Below, in pieces: positions 32,937 through 41,800 of a DNA stretch of 64,000 nucleotides (position 1 is its first letter; every line of letters starts with the position of its first letter). Both the position numbers and the translations under genes were made by a program. The notes below the pieces were generated by a model that worked only from the letters and a program-made list of their open reading frames with translations, was not told the origin of the DNA and ran no database searches. Source of the DNA: Hymenobacter arizonensis (GTDB lineage: Bacteria; Bacteroidota; Bacteroidia; Cytophagales; Hymenobacteraceae); NCBI RefSeq assembly GCF_900115775.1, contig NZ_FOXS01000002.1, forward strand, positions 961,129 to 1,025,128. Direction: 5' to 3'.

Positions 32937-34262
32937 ATGAAAAATGAGGAAACAAACCTGAACACCGAATCCAACGACATTGCGGGCAACCGCATCGACG
33001 GGCCGGTAGGCAACACCGCTGCCCGGCCTACCCAGCCCGGCGCCGGCACGGGAATCCCCGGCGGCCCCCCGGCCCAAAACACCGCGGGTAGCCCTGACAT
33101 CAGCAGCCCCGATGCCCCGGCGTCCAGCGAGTCGTTGGTAGATTCGGAAATGGGTGCCGGCAATGGGGCCATTGATGCCGATGGCGAGGAGCAAGAAAAC
33201 AAGGAAGCCAACCCCGACGACCTGAAGCCCACCGATACCTACGGCGGCAACTTCAGCAACAGCACCCAGGGCAGCTACAACGACCGGGAGCGCCGCGAAA
33301 ACCAAAACAGCGACCCCAGCCGCGGCGAGTTTGGGGCTCAGGACCTGGGCGGCACCACCCAAGGCGGCTACGGCAATCAGAACCGCATTATCAACTACCA
33401 GCCCCGCGGCTCGGCCGAAGACCAGTACTACGGCGGCGCCGGCCGCCCGGGCCTGCAAGACAACTCCTACCGCGCCTACGATGGCGGCAACGAGCGGTCG
33501 GACAACCGCGCCAACTACGCCTACGAGCAAGGCACCGCTACTGCCGGCACCTCCGGCCGTGCGGCCGATGATGGCCAGCTCCGCGGGACCAATTACGACG
33601 GCCCGAGCGGCGACAACCGCAATCAGCCCGACCGCGGCGATGCCAACAGCGCCTTCCAGGTCGACAATGGCTCGGCCCCGAGCAGCCGCGACAGTGGCTT
33701 TGCCGATGATTATGGCCATACCTCTCTGCGCGGCGAAGGTGCCGGCAACGTGGGCGCCGCCTCCCAGGCCACCGGTCAAAGCGGCGCTGAGCACCGTAAC
33801 CAGACCGAAGAGTATCGGCCGCAGCAAACTGGCGTTGACAAGCAAGGCCACCGCGAAGAGCAGCACCCCGGCTATTCCACCAACGACCCCGAAGTAGCTG
33901 ACCAGCGCGGCCAACGCCCTGCTAGCAGCATGGGTTACGCCGACCGCGGCCGCGAGCAGCCCCGTCAAACTCCTGACTTCCAGACCGGCAACGACCGCAA
34001 CGGCTACGTGCAGGGCAATGGCGGCGACGCCTCGCAGGGCATGGGCTCAAAAGGCGGCTCCTACAACGACGCCTACGACGACAGCGAGCCCGGCAGCAAC
34101 CTCGGCTCGCCCGCCCAGGGCGACCAGCGCATCGAAGACCGGGCCCAGAACTATGGCCAGGCCGCTCGCAAAGAAAACCGCAGCGCCGAAGGCGATGATG
34201 ACGCGGCCGACCACGGTGCCCCGCGTCGCAACGCCGGCCGCGACGACCAAGCCGACGAGTAA
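32937..34262 (+). CDS. Intrinsically disordered hydrophilic protein, unknown function
   Basis: A 441-residue protein with no signal peptide, no membrane segment and almost no Leu, Ile or Trp. It is rich in Gly, Asp, Asn, Gln, Arg and Tyr, with scattered motifs such as GGNFSNSTQGSYNDRERREN, QGGYGNQNRI and NDRNGYVQGNGGDASQG. Composition resembles hydrophilins and stress- or phase-separating proteins, but no family is recognised. The ATG at 32937 is AUG in a short window after a small hairpin (TAGAC-gagga-GTCTA, 32889-32903). It ends in a bidirectional terminator. It is a real gene by codon bias: the reading frame carries G/C at third positions like neighbours, and the opposite-strand frame is a shadow. 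Confidence 0.75.
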   Translation: MKNEETNLNTESNDIAGNRIDGPVGNTAARPTQPGAGTGIPGGPPAQNTAGSPDISSPDAPASSESLVDSEMGAGNGAIDADGEEQENKEANPDDLKPTDTYGGNFSNSTQGSYNDRERRENQNSDPSRGEFGAQDLGGTTQGGYGNQNRIINYQPRGSAEDQYYGGAGRPGLQDNSYRAYDGGNERSDNRANYAYEQGTATAGTSGRAADDGQLRGTNYDGPSGDNRNQPDRGDANSAFQVDNGSAPSSRDSGFADDYGHTSLRGEGAGNVGAASQATGQSGAEHRNQTEEYRPQQTGVDKQGHREEQHPGYSTNDPEVADQRGQRPASSMGYADRGREQPRQTPDFQTGNDRNGYVQGNGGDASQGMGSKGGSYNDAYDDSEPGSNLGSPAQGDQRIEDRAQNYGQAARKENRSAEGDDDAADHGAPRRNAGRDDQADE

Positions 34263-34273
34263 CCGAACCCGTT

Positions 34274-34321
34274 TAACACAGAAAAGGCCCGCCAATTGCT
34301 TGGCGGGCCTTTTCTGTGTTA
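34274..34321. terminator. Bidirectional terminator, 21-bp perfect stem
   Basis: Stem 34274-34294 / 34301-34321 with six-base loop, located between convergent stops at 34262 and 34340. Both arms carry A/T runs next to the GC core. Confidence 0.92.
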
Positions 34322-34339
34322 GGCAGAAGTTGGAAAATG

Positions 34340-36670
34340 CTACTTGCCGCTTGCTTTTTGGGCCTGCTGCATGGGGTTCTGGGGAGCCTGCTGCTGCTGC
34401 TGGAAGAGCTCGAAGCGGGAGGCGGCGGCCTGGCGGGGGAAGGCGTTGTTGCTCAGGTCCGTGTCGGCCGTCTGCTGGAAGGGGTCGAGCACGAAAGAAA
34501 CCACGGGCTGCTTGGTGACGATAATCTTGCTGACCTGCGCGTTGTTCTTGCGCCAGATTTCGGCCGGGATGGTCTGGATTTCGGTCGACTGGTCGGCGTA
34601 GGTGAGCTGGACGATGACGGGCATCACCAGGCCGCCGACGTTGCGCAGGCTCAGCTCGTAAAAGTGCTGCTGCTGGCCCAGGCGCTGGCGCTGCTCGGGG
34701 CTGAGGCCGCCCAGGTAGGCGGTGTAGCGCTGCTGGTCGGCGGGCGTGACGGCCAGCGGGTTGTACTGGTTATAAAAGTCCTTGAGCTCGGGCTTCTCAT
34801 CCACGAGCGTGCTCGTCAAGGCCGTGGCGTTGCGCTGGGCCGAGATGGAAGGAGCCGCCGCCGCTTGCAGCTGTTGCTGGCGGGCCTTCTCCACGGCCGG
34901 GTCGCCGGTGCTCGGGGTGTAGTACTTCACGCATTCCAAGGCCAGGTCAGAGCGGTCGGTGGTGTAGAACCAGCCGCGCCAGAACCAGTCCAGGTCCACG
35001 GCCGAGGCGTCTTCCATGGTGCGGAAGAAGTCGGCCGGGGTGGGGTGCTTGTAGGCCCAGCGCTGGGCGTAGGTCTTGAAAGCATGGTCGAAGAGCTCGC
35101 GCCCCATCACCGTCTCGCGCAGGATGTTCAGCGCCGTAGCCGGCTTGGCGTAGGCATTATTGCCGAACTGCAACACCGACTCCGAGTTGGTCATAATCGG
35201 CGTTTGCAGGCTCTTGTCCGTCCGCATGTATTCCACGATGTTCTTGGGTTCGCCGCGGCGCGAGGGATAGTTGCGCTCCCACTCTTGCTCGGTGAGGTAC
35301 TGCATGAAGGAGTTCAGTCCCTCATCCATCCACGACCATTGCCGCTCGTCGGAGTTCACAATCATGGGGAAGAAGTTGTGCCCCACTTCGTGGGTTATCA
35401 CGCCAATCATGGCATACTTGGTCTGGGCCGAATAGGTGCCGTCCTTCTCAGGACGGCCGCCGTTGAAGCAAATCATCGGATACTCCATGCCGAAGATGGG
35501 ACCGTGCACCGAGATGGCGACGGGGTACTCGTAGGGGATGGTGTACTTCGAATAGGTCTTGATGGTGTGAGCCACCACCTCGGTCGAGTACTGGCCCCAG
35601 AGAGGGTTGCCTTCCTTGGGGTAGTACGACATGCACAGCACGGGCTTGCCGTTTTGCTTAATCTGCATGGCGTCCCAGATGAACTTGCGCGAGGAAGTCC
35701 AGGCGAAGTCGCGCACATTCTTGGCCGCGTAAGTCCACGTTTTGGTGCCGGTGGCGCGCTTGCTTTCCGCCTGCACGGCCTCGGCTTGGCTCACGATGAG
35801 CACCGGCTTCTTAGCAGTTTTGGCTTGCTCCAGGCGCTGGCGCTGCGTGGCCGAAAGCACTTGGGAAGGGTTTTGCAAAGTGCCAGTGGCGCCCACCACG
35901 TGGTCGGCGGGCGCGGTGATGCTGACCTTATAGTCGCCAAAGGGCAGCGTAAACTCGCCGCCGCCGAGGAATTGCTTGTGCTGCCAGCCCTGGTTGTCGG
36001 AGTACACGGCCATGCGCGGGTAAAACTGCGCGATTTCGTAGAGGTAGTTCTTGTCCTCCGGGAAATACTCGTAGCCGTTCCGCCGAACCTGCTGGCCGTT
36101 GATGTTATAGCGCCACTTCACGTTGAAGGCGAACGACTGGCCGGGGCGCAGGGGCGTGGGCAAGTCCACGCGCATCATGGTGTAGTTCGTTACCGTCTTG
36201 AGGGCCTTACCGTCTTTGCCCGTCACGCTTTCAATCTTGAAGCCGCCGTCGAAGTCTGAAACCAGGCTTTCGATGGCGTTGAACGTCATGCGGTCTTGCA
36301 GCTGGCTTACTTCCGTGGTCGCGGTAATGGAGTTTTTCTCCAGCACGTTCTGGTCGAGCTGTACCCAGAGGTAGGGCAGCACGTCGGGCGAGAGATTGGT
36401 GTAGGTGATGGTCTCGCGGCCGGTCAGGGTCTGCTTGGTGTCGTCGAGCGTAACCTGGATGTCGTAGTCGGCCCGCTGCTGCCAGTAGTCTTTGCCCGGG
36501 GCGCCGCTGGCCGTGCGGTAGCTATTGGGGGTAGGCAGCACGGTTTCGAGCTGCGCAAATTTGTCGGTGCCCGAGTTGGTGGTTTGAGCCTGCAGCGCCA
36601 AGGGCGACAGCAGCCCCAGCAACAAAGCCGTAACGCCGCGACGCGGCGAGGAGAATAAGCGAATTAGCAT
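34340..36670 (-). CDS. M1 family metallopeptidase, exported
   Basis: A 776-residue zinc aminopeptidase-like protein with signal peptide MLIRLFSSPRRGVTALLLGL ending ALQAQ. The zinc site is HEVGHNFFPMIVNSDERQWS with the third ligand Glu in SWMDEGLNSFMQY near residue 427-450. The N-terminal domain is of M1 type (TLDDTKQTLTGRETITYTNL). The upstream substrate motif GxMEN reads FGMEYPMICFNGGRPE, so substrate recognition may differ from classic aminopeptidase N; many Bacteroidota M1 enzymes show this. It ends with a Gln-rich tail. A periplasmic or surface location is expected. Confidence 0.92.
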   Translation of the reverse strand: MLIRLFSSPRRGVTALLLGLLSPLALQAQTTNSGTDKFAQLETVLPTPNSYRTASGAPGKDYWQQRADYDIQVTLDDTKQTLTGRETITYTNLSPDVLPYLWVQLDQNVLEKNSITATTEVSQLQDRMTFNAIESLVSDFDGGFKIESVTGKDGKALKTVTNYTMMRVDLPTPLRPGQSFAFNVKWRYNINGQQVRRNGYEYFPEDKNYLYEIAQFYPRMAVYSDNQGWQHKQFLGGGEFTLPFGDYKVSITAPADHVVGATGTLQNPSQVLSATQRQRLEQAKTAKKPVLIVSQAEAVQAESKRATGTKTWTYAAKNVRDFAWTSSRKFIWDAMQIKQNGKPVLCMSYYPKEGNPLWGQYSTEVVAHTIKTYSKYTIPYEYPVAISVHGPIFGMEYPMICFNGGRPEKDGTYSAQTKYAMIGVITHEVGHNFFPMIVNSDERQWSWMDEGLNSFMQYLTEQEWERNYPSRRGEPKNIVEYMRTDKSLQTPIMTNSESVLQFGNNAYAKPATALNILRETVMGRELFDHAFKTYAQRWAYKHPTPADFFRTMEDASAVDLDWFWRGWFYTTDRSDLALECVKYYTPSTGDPAVEKARQQQLQAAAAPSISAQRNATALTSTLVDEKPELKDFYNQYNPLAVTPADQQRYTAYLGGLSPEQRQRLGQQQHFYELSLRNVGGLVMPVIVQLTYADQSTEIQTIPAEIWRKNNAQVSKIIVTKQPVVSFVLDPFQQTADTDLSNNAFPRQAAASRFELFQQQQQAPQNPMQQAQKASGK

Positions 36671-37015
36671 GAAGCAAATTTATTCAATAAATACGTCTGC
36701 CTGGCCATTCAAACCATCAGCGTAGTTGTTGAATAAGTTCGAGTGCCGAAGCGAATCGAGGGCCAGCGCAGTCAAGCTCAAGCATCCTGCTCGTTTCGCC
36801 TGTCATGCTGAGGGTGCGAGCTGGGACGCAGCCAGAAAAAAAGCCGCCGACAGGCCCAGCGCCAGTGCACCAGAATACCCAAAGCGTTGTTTTAACACGC
36901 AGCCAAGATGCCGAACCACAACCAATTGCCGAGCTTCTAAATCCTCTTACAAGCGGTTGGATGGTTATAATCAGTTGCTAAATTGTATGTTTATGGCTTG
37001 TTAGCCCTCGCGCCT
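36671..37015. other. Intergenic region between M1 peptidase and DinB genes
   Basis: 345 bases. A TATGTTTA sequence (36986-36993, one mismatch to the -7 consensus) may drive the DinB gene. A fragment GTCATGCTGAGG near 36800 resembles one arm of Hymenobacter-type repeats. No gene is seen. Confidence 0.4.
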
Positions 37016-37612
37016 ATGCCTGCTGTCGTCCGCGCCACCTCCGACTTCTTCGACCAGCTGACCAACGACCTGCTGGCATTACGGGTTCTGGCACAGCAGC
37101 GCTTTCGTCCCCTGAGCGCCGAAGAGCTAAACCGTCGGCCCAGTCCAAGCCGCTGGAGTGCAGGCCAGTGCCTCGAGCACCTCAACATTGTGGGCGGCTA
37201 CTACCTGCCCAGCATAGCCAAGCGCATCGCCAAGGCCCAGGCCCGCGGCTCCAAGCCCACGCCCACCCTGAAGCAAGGCTTTTTTGGCCGCCGTTTTGTG
37301 GACGCCATGCGTACGCCGGCCAGCGAAAAAACCTACACCACGCCCCAGCGCTATGCCCCCACCGGCACGCGCCTGCCCCGCACCGTGGCCGAGGTATTCA
37401 GCCGCCAGCTCGATGAATTACTGCGCCTGGTGCTGCTGGCCCGGCAGGTGAACGCCAACGCCGTGCTCATCCCCAACGCCGTGTTTCCGCTGCTACTCCT
37501 GCGCCTAGCCGACCAGCTCGAGTTTTTGGTGGTGCACATCCAGCGGCACGTAGCGCAGGCCGAAGCCGTGCTCGCCGGCAATGCCGTTAGCGACAAAGCC
37601 TCGGCAGCGTAG
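37016..37612 (+). CDS. DinB family protein
   Basis: A 198-residue four-helix DinB/YfiT-like protein: SDFFDQLTNDLLALRVLAQQ, then PSPSRWSAGQCLEHLNIVGG and near the end FLVVHIQRHVAQAEAVL. The His of ECLEHL-type motif (QCLEHLN) and the HIQRH pair are positioned to bind a divalent metal. Such proteins often act as thiol transferases or are unassigned. The ATG at 37016 is preferred over 36983. A perfect 41-bp inverted repeat follows immediately. Confidence 0.85.
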   Translation: MPAVVRATSDFFDQLTNDLLALRVLAQQRFRPLSAEELNRRPSPSRWSAGQCLEHLNIVGGYYLPSIAKRIAKAQARGSKPTPTLKQGFFGRRFVDAMRTPASEKTYTTPQRYAPTGTRLPRTVAEVFSRQLDELLRLVLLARQVNANAVLIPNAVFPLLLLRLADQLEFLVVHIQRHVAQAEAVLAGNAVSDKASAA

Positions 37613-37633
37613 CGGGCTGTTTAGTAGGCGAAT

Positions 37634-37741
37634 CGTTGCTCCGGTCCGCCCGCCCTAGGCGGGCCGACCGGTTGAAGAATGCACCGCCTGGCTTTAATGA
37701 CAACCGGTCGGCCCGCCTAGGGCGGGCGGACCGGAGCAACG
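37634..37741. repeat. Intergenic inverted repeat, 41-bp perfect arms
   Basis: Arms 37634-37674 and 37701-37741 are perfect reverse complements with a 26-base spacer. Each arm contains GCCCGCCTAGGGCGGGC-like internal symmetry, so each arm can fold on itself. No coding frame. It lies between the DinB and PorT-like genes. Confidence 0.95.
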
Positions 37742-37805
37742 TCTCCTTTGCAGAGAACTTCCTTAACAACGTATTAAGGATCAGTCTACTAAGAGTGTCC
37801 TCATC

Positions 37806-37842
37806 AAAAAAACCGCCCCGATAGATTCGGAGCGGTTTTTTT
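37806..37842 (-). terminator. Terminator of the PorT-like gene
   Basis: Perfect 11-bp stem 37806-37816 / 37832-37842, 35 bases after the stop at 37877. On the minus strand the stem ends in seven T; the plus strand also ends in T. Confidence 0.85.
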
Positions 37843-37876
37843 GCGATAGATGAAGACTTCTAATCAAGCAGCAGGA

Positions 37877-38680
37877 CTACTTGCCGCCGAAGAAGTAGTT
37901 AGCCGACACCTGAAAAGAACGGTTGTAGATTTCGCCGCCAGTGTCGTTGCCATCGGGGTCGTTGGGAGAAATGTTGATGAGACCCAGCCCGTACCCTGCC
38001 TGGAGCTGATACGCTCCCAGCCGGTAGCCAACGCCCGCGTTGAGGCCGGCGTCGAAGCGGCGGAAGGTGGCAATAACGTTTGGGGTGGAGTTAAAACCTC
38101 CGCCGAAGCCATTGTTCAGTTGGTCGTTGGGGTTCTGCCGGTCGCCGTACTCAATGGTGAGGCCGATGGGAAATGAGTTGGCCGCGCCAATATTTACAAG
38201 GTTGGGGTCGGTGCTGGTGATGGCCAGTCTGCTGGAGCCGGTGCCGCCCACGCCAAATGCCACGTAAGGCCCCGCGAACAGCTGCAAGCCGTGGTCGCCT
38301 TCGGACGTGTACACCAGGTTCAGGGGTACTTCCAGGTAGGCGAGCTTGGGCGTGGCGGTGTAGGTAACGGTGGTGGTGTAGGGAGGATTGGAGCTGTCGG
38401 AACCCGAAAACTTGAGCTGCGACCCTTTCCGGCTGAAAAGCACCGAGGGCTGAAGCGCCAACTTGCCGAAGCTTATGTTGGCCGTGCCGCCAACTTGCAC
38501 GCCGGTGATGTAGTTGGCCTCGCTGGAAAGCCCGACCGGAATGTCGCCGTACTTATAGGAGAAATTCGAAACGTTCAGACCCAAGCGGGCCCCGAAGCTC
38601 ACGGCCGTTTGGGCGTGGGCGGTGGGAGCGGCGGCAACCAAGCCGGCCGCGAGGCAACATGCAGATAAAAGGTTTTTCAT
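37877..38680 (-). CDS. PorT-family outer-membrane beta-barrel protein
   Basis: A 267-residue protein with signal peptide MKNLLSACCLAAGLVAAAPT ending AHAQ, followed by alternating aromatic strands (VSFGARLGLNVSNFSYKYGD; LALQPSVLFSRKGSQLKFS; ALPLNLV-type LAYLEVPLNLVY; ANYFFGGK at the C-terminus). This is the pattern of the porin-family/OMP_b-brl_2 fold common in Bacteroidota. The specific role is unknown; PorT itself is a T9SS component, but short family members are functionally diverse. The C-terminus ends GGK rather than the usual Phe. Confidence 0.8.
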   Translation of the reverse strand: MKNLLSACCLAAGLVAAAPTAHAQTAVSFGARLGLNVSNFSYKYGDIPVGLSSEANYITGVQVGGTANISFGKLALQPSVLFSRKGSQLKFSGSDSSNPPYTTTVTYTATPKLAYLEVPLNLVYTSEGDHGLQLFAGPYVAFGVGGTGSSRLAITSTDPNLVNIGAANSFPIGLTIEYGDRQNPNDQLNNGFGGGFNSTPNVIATFRRFDAGLNAGVGYRLGAYQLQAGYGLGLINISPNDPDGNDTGGEIYNRSFQVSANYFFGGK

Positions 38681-38874
38681 GCGTGGTAAAAGAAGTAAAA
38701 GTGGGTAGGTTAGGTAAAGTGTATGACTTTGATAATCCGGGCAAAAGTACGGGGCGAAACCAGCTGGCCAATCAGTGCCAGCCCTTGCAATAAATTAATT
38801 TAAATCGGGGCTGTCTATGCAATAAAAGCGGGTCCGGCATCTTTAAGTCGCCGCTCCACTGCTGCGCTTTGTTT

Positions 38875-41800
38875 ATGCGTCTATTCCTTTTTGTCTGCCT
38901 GTTGATAACGATGATTTTCAGCCCTGATTCGGCCGCCCCCACGCCGCCCGACCCCTACGTGGCCCAATGGAAGAAGATTGACGCGCTGCTGGCCAAAAGC
39001 CAGACCACCACGGCCGCCCCGCTGGTGGAAGCCATTTACCAGAGCGCCCGCAAGGCGCAGCACACGCCCGCCTACGTGCGCGCCCTGCTCTACAAAATTC
39101 GGCTGCTGCAAGCCAAGGAGGAAGACGAAACCGAAAAGGGCATCGCCCTGCTGGAAACCGAGCTGAAAACCGCCACCTTCCCGGCCCGGCCCATCGTGCA
39201 CTCGCTGCTGGCCGAGCTGTATACCACCTACCTCAACCACAACCGCTACCGTCTCTACCAGCGCACTGCCGGGGCCAGCGCTACCACCGGCCCTACCGCC
39301 AGCGCCGACGCCGGCACCGGCCTCGCCACCTGGGACATGGGCAAGCTGGGCGCTGCCATCGTGCGGCACTACTATCAGTCGGTAGAAGATGAGCCGCAGC
39401 GCCAGCTCGACGTTTCGCTGGCTACCCTTGGCGACCTGGCCGCGGGGGGGGATACCGAGGGCCGGGCCCTGCGCCCTTCGCTGTACGACCTGCTGGCCCA
39501 CCGCGCCATCGAGGGCCTCCAGAATCAGGAGCTGTACGTGACCCGGCCCGAGCAGCAATTTCAGCCCACTGAGCCCAAGCTCTTTGGCACAGCCGCGGAG
39601 TTCGCTGCCCTGCGCCTGCTCGCGCCCGAGGCCGATTCGCTCAACGGGCAATTGCACGCGCTGCACCTGCTACAGCGCCTCACGGCCTCGCGCCAGCAAC
39701 TAACTCCGCCAAACAAGGAAGCCCTGGCCGATGTGGATTTGCAGCGCATCGACTACCTGCGCAGCATCACCCAAAACACCGACCTGGCCGACCAATACGA
39801 GCCGGCGCTCGTTCGCATGGCCGCCACCTACCAAGGCTTGCCCATCAGCACGCAGTTCATTGCCCGTCGTGCCGAGCTGCTGCGCGAAACCAACCCCGTA
39901 GCCGCCGTAGCCCTAACGCGGGAAGCCGAAGCCCGGTTTCCAAAGTCACGCGGGGCGGCCCGGGCGCGGCAGCTGCGCGCTGAAATCGAGCAGCCGGAGT
40001 TGTCGCTGTCGGCGGCCGAAATGGTGGTGCCGGGCCAGCCCTGGCGGTTCGATGTGAAGGTGCGCAACATAAATGGCCTGCACGCCTGGGCTTATAGGCT
40101 GACCCTGAAAGAGTGGGAAAGCTTTGGAAAAATGCAGTACGGTCGCCCGCGGGATGTGGCGGCTTATAACGCCCGCATTCGAAAGGCTACGGAAGTGGCG
40201 GCCTGGACCATTCCGGTAGTGCCTCAGCCCAAAGAGTACAGAGAGCAGCAAGTGGCCGCTACCGGTGCTGCCCTGCCCATCGGCTACTACCTGATTGCCA
40301 TTAGCAGCCAAAGCACCGATGTTACCCATCCCACGCCCCAAAGCGCTACTTCTTATGTTCTGGTGGGGGCTAGTGAGCTGAGCGTGGTAAATCGATTTAG
40401 CCCTGCTACGGGTGCTGCCCAGATGCTGTTTTTGCAGCGCCAGAGCGGCGCTCCGCTTTCGGGCGTGAAAGTTCGCGGGACCTTCAACCGTTTCAACCCT
40501 ATACAACGCAAGCACATCAGCCGTGCCAGCGAGCTGCGTACCACCGGTGCCACGGGCGAGGTTGAGTTGCCCGCCCCAGCTTCGGCAGTTGATAATGCAG
40601 GCGAGGAAAGGCTGATTTCAGCCCGTGCCTGGCGGGGCGCCGATACGCTGCTGGTAGAGGGCGTGGGCGGATATTACCCCGGCCAGTACCCAGAGCGAAC
40701 TGAAACAACCTGCTTTCTCTTCACCGACCGTGCCATCTATCGGCCAGGCCAAACGGTCTATTTCAAGGGCATCTTAGTGGAAAGAAAAGGCGGCCAGACC
40801 AAGCTGCTGACACGTGAAGAGCAGGACGTGGAGCTGAACGACGTGAACGGCCAGACGGTGCAGACGCTGAAGTTTGTAACCAATAGCTACGGCTCTTTCA
40901 ACGGCTCTTTTGTGCTGCCCAGTGGCCTGCTCAACGGGGAGTTTACGCTGCAGGCCGATGACGGCGAGCTGCGCTTTGCGGTGGAAGATTACAAGCGGCC
41001 CACCTTCTTCGTCGCGCTCGACTCGGTGCCCGGTCGGCTTCAGTTGGGCCAACCCCTGACCATGGGCGGCCGCGTCCAGGCCTATTCCGGGCAAGCCACT
41101 GATGCCGCGACGGTAAGCTACCGCGTCACGCGCCGCGAGCTGTGGCCCATGTTTGACTTCGGCTTCCGCCCGGGCATGTACCCGCCCGGCCGCGGCAGCA
41201 GCCAGGAAATTGCCCACGGCGCCGCCACCACCGACGCGGCGGGCCGCTTCAGTGTCACGTTTACGCCGCCGCTGGTGCCTAAAGTGCCGGGCCGGGGCCG
41301 CACGGGCCGTCCCGATTGGGAGCCAGGTTATCTATTTGAAGTAGTGGCCGACGTGACGGATGCGGCCGGCGAAACCCGCACCGGCACGCGCAGCTTTCCC
41401 ATCGGTCGCAACCCGTTGGGGCTGCGCCTAGCGGGCCCGCAGCAGGCCAATAAGCAGCAGCTGCCCACCTTCACGCTGCTGGCCACCAATGCCACCGGTG
41501 AGCCCATGGTGGCAGCTGGCACCTTGCGCCTGCTGGCCCGGCGCTACCGCCCCAACCCGCCCGGCGTGCCCGGTCCAGTGCTCGAAACTCCCGAGAACGA
41601 GGCCGCGCCGGAACTGATAAGCACCGTGCCCTTTGACACGAAACCTGGCTCTAACCTCGATTTGGCTGCCGCGTTGACGGCGCTGCCAGCTGGCCGCTAC
41701 CTGCTCGAAGCCCAAGCGGCTGGTCCCGATTCGGCTCGGGCCCGCCACAACTTCACGCTTTTCGACTCGAATGCTGCCACGGTTCCCTATTCCACCCCCG

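Noticed and set aside
32919..33968. 349-residue minus-strand frame that looks hydrophobic (Ala/Val/Gly)
   Set aside because: It is the complement of the disordered protein gene; the hydrophobic look comes from complementing Gly/Asn/Asp codons. The plus-strand frame has a normal start and terminator.
34316..36259. 647-residue plus-strand frame
   Set aside because: Shadow of the M1 peptidase; starts inside a terminator and carries no motif.
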